Source of the DNA: Magnetococcales bacterium
Lineage (GTDB): Bacteria; Pseudomonadota; Magnetococcia; Magnetococcales; JADFZT01
Direction: 5' to 3'
DNA length: 45,349 nucleotides
Assembly: GCA_015232395.1 (NCBI GenBank)
Contig: JADFZT010000027.1
Location: 1 to 45,349, forward strand
The notes under the pieces are model-generated. The model saw only the letters and a program-made list of their open reading frames with translations, had not been told where the DNA came from and ran no database searches. The translations under genes and the position numbers were made by a program. How positions within the stretch are numbered: the stretch's first letter is position 1; each line of letters begins with the position of its first letter. Shown here piece after piece: positions 25,356 through 35,400 of the stretch.

Positions 25356-25657
25356 ACCCTATACGACAGTTGGGCGTGGGCGTATGGGGGCAGGCTACAA
25401 TCCGACCCCTCCGTTTCCACCATGGATACTCCCAACTCCCAATCAACAGGTAGATTATTCTCTACTGCTCGTTCCGAAGACAGCTATGATAAAGTGTGTC
25501 GCTGACGCCATGAATGAATTAAATTGGCTTGACTTTAAAAACATGGCCCGATTCCCCATCACGGAACCGATCTCTTTCGGGAAGAATGAGAGGGAATTGG
25601 TCTCGGTGATATAGCCAGATGGGATGACGGTTTGACAAACACAGAGGGGGTCTGTAA
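25356..25657. other. Intergenic region with possible degenerate repeat
   Basis: No gene is convincing here. CAGTTGGGCGT at about 25367 resembles the inner end of the 164-bp element and is followed by a GTATGGGGG tract similar to it, while CCCAACT recurs near 25432. This may be an eroded element or a chance match. A promoter for the PhnD-like gene is expected near 25500-25640, but I cannot place it. Confidence 0.35.
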
Positions 25658-26536
25658 ATGTCTGTTTCACCGCATAAATTTGGTTTAATCCGAAGAATGG
25701 CGCTTGTTTTCGGGGCGTTATGGGCCTTCACGACTCCACACCCGGTCCACTCCGGGGAAACCCTCACCTTGACCTTCGGGGTTTACCAATCGGACAAGGC
25801 CACGGTGATGTATCGCAAGTTTGTGCCTGTGCTGGAATATCTTCAGGAGTCCATGGAAGGGCAGCTGCAACGTTCAGTGGACATCCACCTGAAAATCTTC
25901 AAAGGCTATGAGGAGGCCAACGATGCAATTGTCGCAGGCTCGGTGGACTTTGTCCGTTTTGGCCCAGCATCCTATATCAAGGCCAAACAGCGCAACGACC
26001 AACTCAACCTTTTGGCCCAGGAAGTACGCGACGGCAAAAACTATTTCCACGGTGTGGTCATCGTGCCCGCCGCAAGTCAAGCCACCTCCCTCAAGGATTT
26101 GGTTGGCGGGCGTTTTGCCTTTGGCAATCCCAACTCCACCATCGGTCGATTTTTGGCCCAGGGAGAGCTGGTGCAAGCCGGTGTTCAAGGCCGGGATCTG
26201 GCAGCCTACGACTATCTGGGGCGCCATGACGTGGTGTTCAAGGCTGTGGCTTTGGGGGATTATGATGCTGGCGCGGTCAAAGAGACCACCCTTCACCGCT
26301 ATAACAAGCAAGGCGTTGTCCGGGTGCTGCACACCTTTTCCAACGATACCAAGCCCTGGATTGGGCGGGCTGGTCTCGACACCACAGTGACCCAAGCCAT
26401 TGGTAAAGCCCTTTTCCAACTCAAAAGCCCGGACATTCTGAAAGAACTCAAGGTGACCGGCTTCCAACCGGTGACCGACACGGTCTTCAACCCCCTGCGG
26501 GAAAAAATCGCCCTTTCCGCCCAATTTGGCTCCTGA
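25658..26536 (+). CDS. PhnD/SsuA-type periplasmic binding protein
   Basis: 292 residues with an N-terminal signal peptide (cleavage about residue 32, after PHPVHS) and a periplasmic binding fold. LTFGVYQSDKATVMYRKFVPVLEYLQ, GSVDFVRFGPASYIKA and FAFGNPNSTIGRFLAQ are typical of the phosphonate/phosphate-like (PhnD) class. No ABC permease or ATPase gene follows; a histidine kinase gene begins 40 bp downstream. It is therefore likely to be a periplasmic sensor subunit for that kinase rather than a transport protein. The ligand is unknown; oxyanions or phosphonates are family precedents. Confidence 0.85.
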   Translation: MSVSPHKFGLIRRMALVFGALWAFTTPHPVHSGETLTLTFGVYQSDKATVMYRKFVPVLEYLQESMEGQLQRSVDIHLKIFKGYEEANDAIVAGSVDFVRFGPASYIKAKQRNDQLNLLAQEVRDGKNYFHGVVIVPAASQATSLKDLVGGRFAFGNPNSTIGRFLAQGELVQAGVQGRDLAAYDYLGRHDVVFKAVALGDYDAGAVKETTLHRYNKQGVVRVLHTFSNDTKPWIGRAGLDTTVTQAIGKALFQLKSPDILKELKVTGFQPVTDTVFNPLREKIALSAQFGS

Positions 26537-26576
26537 TCATCCCCCATGCCTTGGATTAAATCTTTGGGACCGCCCC

Positions 26577-28985
26577 ATGCAACTGACTGATTTTTGGCAA
26601 CGCCAGCGGCTTGCTGTCAAAGTAATCGGAGCCGCCATGACCCTCCTGGGGGTGGTCACCTTTCTGGTGGGCTGGTATCTGATCGACCATGAACGCCAAG
26701 AACATCTCCGCCAGATCGAGACCACTGGCGCCTCACTGGCCAAAACCACAGCCGCCTTCTCTCTGGAACCTCTGCTCATCCTCGACATTCCGGTGTTGGA
26801 GACCCATATCCACAATCTGGTGCGGCAAAAAACCGATGTCAGTTATATTCGCCTGATTCGGGCCGATGGCAAAACAATTGCCGAAAGCCGAAAATCAACC
26901 ACCTCCATGGCAAAAGAGCTTAATAAACTAGCCATTTTTACAGCTCCCGTACGACTATACGACGACCTTTCCAGGCTCCCCCTGGGGCAGGTGGAAATCG
27001 GCATGCGAACGGATCGTTCCGAAAAATTGGCCGCTGCCCGCATTCGTTTCCTGGTGATCGCCTTCCTGTTGATCTTTGCCATTCTCACCCTCTCTTTGGC
27101 CTTTCTGTTGAAAAAACAGGTCACCGACCCCCTGGTGGCGCTCTCCCGAAGAGCCCGCAAGCTGGGGGAAGGGCGAATGGAAGAAAACATCACCCTGCCC
27201 GGTCAGGATGAACTGGGGGATCTGGCCCGGGCACTGAATGACATGCGCCTTCAGCTCAAAGCCTCCTACGGAGCCATTGCCACCCAAAACCAACAGCTCA
27301 AAGAGCTATCCCAAACCCTGGAACAGCGGGTCGAAGAGCGAACCCGGGAACTCTCCCGAATCAACGATGAACTGATTGAGGAAATACAACGGCGGCAACA
27401 TATCGAAGAGGCCCTACGCCACAGCGAGGGAAAGTATCGCGCCATCGTCGAACACGCCAACGTCGGCATTGTCCTGGCCGACTCCCAGGGCCGCTTTCAG
27501 GAGGTCAATCCCGCATTCACCCGCATGCTCAGCTATACCCCGGAAGGGTTGCAGGGAAAAACCTTCAAAGAGGTGACCGCTCCCGAAGATCTCCACAAAA
27601 GCAGAGCCTTTTTCCAGGAACTCCTCTCCGGCAAACACCACGCCTATCATTTTGAAAAACGCTATCGCACCCAGGATGGACGGATCGTCTGGGGGGATCT
27701 GTCGATTTCCACCGTGGGAGATGGTCCCGGGCAGCCCAGCCAGATGATCGGCATTATTCAGGATATTACCCAGCGCAAAGAGGTCGAAGCCAATCTGGTG
27801 CGCGCCAAACAGGCCGCCGATGCCGCCAATCGGGCCAAAAGCGAATTTTTAGCGGTGATGAGCCATGAAATCCGCACCCCCCTGAACGCCATACTCGGCA
27901 TGTCGGAAATTCTTCTGGAGAGCGAACTGGATGCCGAGCAGTCCCAATACATGGCGGTATTGAGCCGGGCCGGTGAAAATCTCCTCACCCTGATTGAGGA
28001 TATTCTGGATATCACCCAGATCGAATCGGGGCGGATGACCCTGGAGAAAAACACCGTCCACCTGGAAGAGTTGACCCGGGATGTGCTGGAGGTCCACGCG
28101 CAAAATGCCGCCAAAAAAGGGCTCGTTCTGGATGGCCATATCGACCCGGACACCCCCTCACAATTCCAGGGAGATGCCAAGCGGCTGAGGCAAATACTCT
28201 TCAATCTACTGGGCAACGGGGTCAAATTTACCGATCAGGGGGAGGTGAACCTCCGGGTTTCCAGCCCCACCCCCACCACCCTGCTTTTTTCGGTGCGGGA
28301 TAGCGGAATCGGCATTGCCAAAGAGCAGCAGCAGATGATCTTCACCCCCTTTTCCCAGGCTGACGGCTCCTCCACCCGTCGCCACGGCGGGGTTGGTCTG
28401 GGGCTCTCTCTCTGTCAAAAACTGGTACTCTCCATGGGGGGAGAGATCAAACTGGTGAGCACTCCCGGCCAGGGAAGTGAATTTTCCTTTTCCATTCCCC
28501 TGCCCCAGAGCCATTCAGAATCCTCTGCCTTTTCCCAGCCCCCCGCTGACCCATCCGTATCGTCCAAAAATCCAACCCCATCCACCCCCCCATCTCAGGC
28601 CACGCCTGGGACCTGTTCTCTCCTGCTGGTGGAGGATGTGGACCAAAATGCCCTGGTAGTCGAAGGGTTTCTCAAACAGACCCCCTACCGGGTGGAACGG
28701 GTGGTGGATGGCGAAAAAGCGGTGGAGAGAATCTTTTCCGGCAGACGCTATGATCTGGTGTTGATGGACATTCACATGCCCGGCATGGATGGCCTGGAAG
28801 CGACCCGACAGATTCGAAGTTGGGAGGCCGAACAGAAAGGTCAGCGCATACCGATTTTGGCACTCACAGCAGATGCCATGGCAGGAGATGCGGAAAAATC
28901 AGTGGCCGCTGGCTGTGACGGTCACATCACCAAACCCATCTCCCGAACCAAACTGATGACGGTGATCGAGCAGTTTGCTCTGTAA
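26577..28985 (+). CDS. Hybrid histidine kinase paired with the periplasmic binding protein
   Basis: 802 residues from ATG 26577 (GGGA upstream; a TTG-initiated extension is rejected because it overlaps the previous gene). A membrane helix (about 14-36), a periplasmic loop of about 120 residues and a second helix (about 157-180) lead to HAMP, a coiled coil (about 240-280) and a PAS domain (about 278-400). The kinase follows with His430 in [15 protein letters not shown] and GVGLGLSLC. A Pro/Ser-rich linker leads to a single receiver (Asp731 in LMDIHMPGMDG). There is no HPt, so it needs a separate phosphotransfer protein; the HPt domains of neighbouring kinases are candidates. The upstream PhnD-like protein probably docks on its periplasmic loop. 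Confidence 0.9.
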   Translation: MQLTDFWQRQRLAVKVIGAAMTLLGVVTFLVGWYLIDHERQEHLRQIETTGASLAKTTAAFSLEPLLILDIPVLETHIHNLVRQKTDVSYIRLIRADGKTIAESRKSTTSMAKELNKLAIFTAPVRLYDDLSRLPLGQVEIGMRTDRSEKLAAARIRFLVIAFLLIFAILTLSLAFLLKKQVTDPLVALSRRARKLGEGRMEENITLPGQDELGDLARALNDMRLQLKASYGAIATQNQQLKELSQTLEQRVEERTRELSRINDELIEEIQRRQHIEEALRHSEGKYRAIVEHANVGIVLADSQGRFQEVNPAFTRMLSYTPEGLQGKTFKEVTAPEDLHKSRAFFQELLSGKHHAYHFEKRYRTQDGRIVWGDLSISTVGDGPGQPSQMIGIIQDITQRKEVEANLVRAKQAADAANRAKSEFLAVMSHEIRTPLNAILGMSEILLESELDAEQSQYMAVLSRAGENLLTLIEDILDITQIESGRMTLEKNTVHLEELTRDVLEVHAQNAAKKGLVLDGHIDPDTPSQFQGDAKRLRQILFNLLGNGVKFTDQGEVNLRVSSPTPTTLLFSVRDSGIGIAKEQQQMIFTPFSQADGSSTRRHGGVGLGLSLCQKLVLSMGGEIKLVSTPGQGSEFSFSIPLPQSHSESSAFSQPPADPSVSSKNPTPSTPPSQATPGTCSLLLVEDVDQNALVVEGFLKQTPYRVERVVDGEKAVERIFSGRRYDLVLMDIHMPGMDGLEATRQIRSWEAEQKGQRIPILALTADAMAGDAEKSVAAGCDGHITKPISRTKLMTVIEQFAL

Positions 28986-29480
28986 AATCCCGTCAGCCCT
29001 TCTCCTCCAGCAGACGTCCCTCCCCTCCTCCCCTACTCCCCCCCGGATTATCGTCAGAGACAGCAGAGTGGACTAACCCCTTTTCCTGCCCGAACAATCG
29101 TCACCGATTGAATGGAAAATGGCTGGCAATCCCTCATAAATGCTTGGTTTTTTGAATAACTACAGAATCTCCCAGACCGTTTTATAGCAACAGGATGATG
29201 TCGGGAAACACGGATCCGGAATCTGATACCACGCTCCTTTTTTTGTAGTGACCCATTATAATTCAATCATTGAAAATCCGTGTAACATGAATGTGTCATT
29301 TTGTGGGTTTTCTGTAACAAAAAATAAAAGTAACCAAGCTACCTGTTGTGAATGAGAGCCATCACATGTGTTAACCGTCAAATTTTTTCACGCTTTATCA
29401 CTCTACCTTAGAACTGTCCCTCTATATGGGTTAGTCTATAGGGTCGAAAAAAAAGTCGATTTATTGTGGAGATGGATCCA
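28986..29480. other. A/T-rich intergenic region upstream of the giant kinase
   Basis: No convincing gene lies in this 495-bp gap; its base composition is clearly more A/T-rich than the flanking genes. TGTAACA occurs twice at 29281 and 29311. GTCGA occurs on both sides of an A8 run at 29447-29459. TATAAT is seen near 29254 but without a well-spaced -35. The region probably contains the promoter of the giant kinase gene and control sites for it. Confidence 0.45.
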
Positions 29481-32400
29481 ATGCGCCCGTTGCTGTTTTT
29501 GAGCCACCTGGTTTGTCTGTTGCTGTTCATGACCCCCGCCTGGGGAGCGGATAAGGTATTGACTGCCGACATTCGTCATCGTCCGCCAGAGATGATCGTC
29601 GATGGCGGATTCCAGGGTGGCCCACTGAAGGAAATTCTGGAAGAGGCCGCCAATCGGATAGGCTATCGCGTTCAGTGGCGAGACCTCCCCTTTCCAGTAA
29701 GCATCAAGGATCTCAAGGAGGGAAAAACCGACATCATCCCTCGCACCATCCGCCGCCCCAACCGGGAAAGCTTTGTTAATTTTTTAGGCCCCATCGGCTC
29801 CCAGCGCAAAGATATCCTCTTTTTGGTTCACCAAGGGGATGAGGCCACCATTCGTGATTATGCCGATTTGAAAAAACTGACGGTGGGGGTGAAGGCCAAA
29901 ACCGCCTATTTTTCCACCTTCGACAAGGATGACGAGATTAAAAAAATCCCCTCCGAAGGGGGGGATTATGGCCTGGCCCGGCAGCTCATTGAGGGGAAGG
30001 TGGATGCCGTTGCGGTATTGGATCGGGGGGCCATGGACAGCGCCCTGGCCGGTCTCGGCTTTCGGGATTACACCTATGCCACCTTTCGTCACATCCAAAC
30101 CATAAAAAATTATTACGGCATGTCGAAAACCTCGGCCAATGCCGCCCTCTACGATCAACTCAACCGCGTTCTTCTGGCGATGACCGAATCAGGCCGGGTG
30201 GAGGAGATCTACGGCACCCATCAAGCAGCCCCTGAGCCCATGGTCTCCAAGGATGTACGCCTGACTGTGGCTGAAAAAAAATGGCTCGCTGAAAATCCCG
30301 GCCCCTTTCTGGTTCACAACGAAGAGGATTATCCCCCCTTCAACTATGCTGAAAATGGCAAGCCCAAGGGGTTTTCCATCGACTATATGGATCTATTGGC
30401 TGCCAAGCTGGGAATTTCCATCCAATACGTCACCGACCCCTCCTGGGATCAATTTTTGAGGCAAATAAAAGATGGCAGCCTGGATATCATGCTCAACATC
30501 GTCAAAACCCCTGAGCGTGAAAAATATTTGAACTTTACCCTGCCCTATGTGGACAACCCATCGGTTTTTGTCACCCGCCAGGATCAGAAGCCGGTTCGAA
30601 ATATGTCCTCTCTTCTCGACAAGCGAATCACCATCCCCAAGGGTTTTTTCTATCAGGAGCTTTTAGAGCATCACTATCCCCAGATTTCCCTACACTTGAC
30701 TCAAACTTCGCTGGAAAGCCTGCAAGCGGTGGCAGGGGGTGAGGCGGATGTGGCCATGGGGGGATTGGCTATCGAAAACTGGCTGATCCAAAAGCATGGT
30801 CTTACCAACCTGCGGGTGGACAGCATTGTTGACGACCCGGTTTTTTCCAACAAACAGCGCATCGCCGTCCAGAAGAAATACCCCCTCTTGCGGGATATTC
30901 TGCAAAAGGCCTCTTCAGCGGTCACCCAGGAGGAGTATACCCAACTACAACGCCGCTGGTTTGGCGGCACCCTGACCACCTCCCGGGCCAAGCTGACCCC
31001 GGAGGAGCAATTTTGGATCGCTGATCTCAAGGAGCCCCTCAAAGTGGGCGCCGAGACCGATTGGCCCCCCTTTGATTTTGTCCACAACGAACATGCCACC
31101 GGTTATTCCAATGAGTTGATGCGCCTGATCGCCAAGGAGACCGGCCTGCCTGTCGTCTTCGAACATGGCTATACCTGGCCCGAATTGATGGCGCGGTTTC
31201 AGTCTGGTGAGCTGGATATTCTCCCCGCCATCAATCAGACCGTGGAGAGATCCAAATTCATTGCTTTTACCGACCACTATGCCATGAATCCCACGGTACT
31301 GGTCACCCGGGACATTGCCCTCCCCCCCACGGAACTGGAAGAGCTATTGGGAAAACGGGTGGCCATTGTCGCCGGAACCGCCACAGCCACCCTCATGGCT
31401 GAGCGCTTTCCCGATATCATTCAGGTTCCCTCCACCAATGATGCAGAGGGGCTCAAGCTGGTTTCATTGGGCAAGGCAGAGGCCTTTGTCGGCAGCCATG
31501 GGGTGATCAATCATCTCCTGAAAAAACACGATATTCCCGATATTCGCATCCAAAACGAGGTGTGGCTCAAACAACCCGAGGAGAGCCAGCTGCACATTGG
31601 CGTCAGAAAAGAGCAGACCATTCTGAGGAATATTCTCATCAAGGGTCTGGCCTCCATCGCCCCGGAAGAGATCTACCGATTGCGCCGGCAGTGGCTGCCG
31701 GTGGCAGCTGAAACCACGGATGAGTCACAAGTTCCCCTCACCCTCACGGAAAAAGCCTGGCTGAAAAAGCATCGCACGCTGCGTTTGGGGGATGATTTTT
31801 CCTGGCCTCCCTTTAGTTTCCGGGATGAAGAGGGAAACTACAGTGGGATCTCCGCAGGCTTTATGGAGGTTTTGTCAGAGCGACTGGGAATCACCTTCAA
31901 GCCGGTTTGGGGACTCAGTTGGCCGGAGGTTCTCCGGCGCCTCGTGGATCGGGAAATCGATGCAGCCCCTGCTGTGACGCCAACCGAACAGCGACGCTCC
32001 CGCTTCCTCTTCACCAAACCCTATCTCACCTTTCCGGTGGTGATCGCTTCCCGCAAGGATGGGGAATTTGTGGAAAATCTGGGAGATCTCTCCGGCAAGC
32101 GGGTGGGTGTGGTGGGAGGGTATGTCACCGAGCAATATTTAAGAACCGATCATCCAACCATCAAATTGGTTCCCCTGAAGAGTGTCAATGCCGGTATGGC
32201 ACTCCTGGACAGGCAGGGCCTTGATGCCTTTGTGGGCAATCTCGGGGTGATCACCTACTCCCTTGATCGCTTACAGATGGATGATATCAAGATTGCCGCA
32301 CCCACCCCCTACAATTTTGAAATTTCCATCGCTGTCCGCAAGGATTGGCCCGAACTGGTCGCCATCCTCGACAAAGCCCTGGACAGTTTGGAGGAGAAGG

Positions 32401-35400
32401 AAAAAGCCGCCATCAAAAACGCCTGGATGGCGGTTAACTATCAGTTTGGAGCAGATCTGAAGTCCATTCTCATCTGGGTCATTCCCATCGGTTTGGGCCT
32501 GCTTTTGATCATTGGCATGACCGTCTTTTGGAATCGTCGCTTGGGCCGGGAAGTGGAGCAGCGTCGGCAGGCGGAAGGAGAGCTGAAAAAACTCTCCATG
32601 GCGGTGGAAAACAGCCCCTCCGTGGTGATAATCACCACCCCCAACGGCCATTTTGAATATGTCAATCCCCGCTTTGTGGAGTTGACCGGTTACACCCTGG
32701 CCGATCTCAAGGGCAAAACGCCCGAAGTCATCAATTCCGGCGAAACCACAGCGGAAACCTACCGGGATTTGTGGCAGACCATCCGGGCTGGAAAGGTGTG
32801 GCGTGGGGAGCTGCTCAACCGCAAAAAGAGTGGCGAAACCTATTGGGCCGCCATCTCCATCAGCCCGGTCATTCAAGAAGGACGCATCGCCCACTTTATC
32901 GCCCTACAGGAAGATATCACCTCCAAAAAACAGGCTGCCAGAGAGCTGGAAAACTCCCAGCAACGACTCAAGCTGGCCCTCTCCAGCATGTCTGACGGCC
33001 TCTTTATGCTGGATGACGATCTCAATTTCGTCTTTTTCAATGACCTCTATATCACCCTTTTGCGTCTTCCTGAAAATTTGGTTCAGGTGAACGGGCCGAT
33101 CTCCCAGGTGGTGCGCTATCTGGCACAACGGGGAGATTACGGCCCCGTATCGACAGACCATTTCGTGACCGAACGCCTGGAGACCATTCTCAAGCGGAAA
33201 AACATCACTCTGGAGATGAAAACCCCTTGGGGCACTGTGCTGGAATTAAGACAATCCCCTACCAGCGCCGGTGGTGTGGTGGTCACCCTTACCGACATTA
33301 CCCAGCGCAAAAACAACGAAGAGCGGTTCCGGCTGGCTCTGGAAGGGGGCAACCTGGGTTTCTGGGATGTGGATCTGGCCTCTGGAGATACGATCGTCAA
33401 CGACCGCTATCGGGAGATCTTCGGCACCCCCGGTCAGGATGAACCCCACGCCCGCAATCATTGGCTGGAGTTGATCCTTGAGGAGGACCGGGAACGGGTT
33501 CTGGAAACGGGCCGCCGCTATCGGGAAGGGGAAATCGATGCCTATGAGATCGAATATCGCATTCGTCACCCCGATGGCGGTATTCGCTGGCTGGTTTCCA
33601 AGGGATCCGGAGTGGAGTGGAGCGAAGCGGGTCATATCAGTCGCATGGTGGGGACGGTCCAGGACATCACCGACCGCCGCTTGGCTGAAGAACGCATCAA
33701 GGGCCGGGAAAAACAGTTTCGAACCCTTTTGGAGCTGGCCCCCGACGCCATGGTTTTGGTCAACAACCAGGGTGTCATCGCCATGGTCAACCGCCAGGCG
33801 GAAATATTGTTCGGCTATGAACGCTGGGAAATGCTGGGCATGCAGGTGGAGATGCTCATTCCCCAAAAGATGGCTAAAGAACATGCCGCCAAACGGGAAG
33901 GCTATCTGGAATCCCCGGTGGCGCGCCCCATGGGTTCGGGCAAGGATCTGACGGCACGCACCAAATCGGGCAAGCTGATTCCCGTTGAAGTGAGCCTGAG
34001 CCCTATCGAAACCGATGAAGGCCGAATGGTGGCGAGTTCTCTACGGGATATCAGCCAACGCAAGGCGGCTGAACAGGCCATTCGGGAAGGAGACGTGCTC
34101 AAAGCGCGCATGGAGGATGTGGAACGGTTCAACCGGCTGGCCCTGGACCGGGAACAGCGGATCATCGAACTGAAGGAGACCATCAACAGCCTCTCCGAAG
34201 CACTCCATCGCCCTCCCCCCTTCGCAGACCCCCAAGCGATTGAGGAACAACTTGGGGAGGAGCTGCTTGAGAAAGATGACACTGAAACCGAACAAACGGA
34301 AGAGATGGATATGGCGGCTCTGCTCAACCTGGAGGAGCTGAGTGGTCTGTTTGACAATTTTTGCCGTAGCGTCGGCATTCCCGCCGCCATCATCGATTTG
34401 CAAGGAAAGGTTCTGGCTGCCTCCCAGTGGCAGCGGGCCTGTACCGATTTTCATCGGGTCAACGAAAAAACCTGTGCCCGCTGCATCGAAAGCGATACCG
34501 ATCTGGCCAACCGCCTGGATGAGGGCAAGGATTTTGCCATCTACCGCTGCCAAAATGGCCTCACGGATTGCGCCTCTCCCATCACGATTCAGGGAAAACA
34601 TGTCGCCAACGCCTTTGTGGGGCAGTTTTTCCTGAAAAAGCCCGATATCGACTTTTTCCGGGGCCAGGCGTTGGAATTTGGTTTTCAACCCAGCGACTAT
34701 ATTGCCGCCATCAGTGAAGTACCCATCGTCGATGAGGAAAAACTGCCGGATATTCTCTGTTTTTTAAGTGGCTTTGCCCGCATGGTGGGCTCTCTCTCCC
34801 TGGAGCGGCAGCGTTCCACCAATGCCGAGGCTTCCATTGCATCCCGTGCCGAAGAGCTGCAGCGGGAGCGCGCCGCCGCCATGAGTGTGGCGGAGGATGC
34901 CCAACAAGCCCGGGCCGAAATCCGCCGTCATCAGGAGCACCTGGAGCAGCTGGTGGAAGAGCGTACCGAGGATCTGGCCAAAAATCAGGAACAGATGCAA
35001 TCGATTTTGGACAACTCCCCGGCCCTGATCTACGCCAAAGATCTCGATGGTCGCTATTTCCTGGTCAACAAACAGTGGTCCCAGATTTTGGATCTGGTTT
35101 CAGGAGACGTTTTGGGCCGGACTGATTTTGAAGTTTTCCCCAAAGAACTTGCAGATGTTTTTTTCGAAAACGACCAAAAAGTACTCAAGAGTGGCCAAGC
35201 CCTGCAACTGGAGGAGGAGACCCAACACGACGATGGCACCCACACCTATATCTCCTTCAAATTTCCTCTGTTCGATCCCCAGGGCAAACCCTACGGGGTG
35301 TGCGGTATTTCCCAGGACATCACCCCGCTGAAGGCGGCGGAACTCAAAGTGGCCGATCAGCTGAGCTTTACCCAGGCTCTGGTGGATACCATTCCCTATC

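Noticed and set aside
33712-34065. Second FixL-like haem-PAS in the giant kinase
   Set aside because: It has a His in [10 protein letters not shown], but the residue 20 positions later is Lys, and the surrounding FixL segment is not kept.
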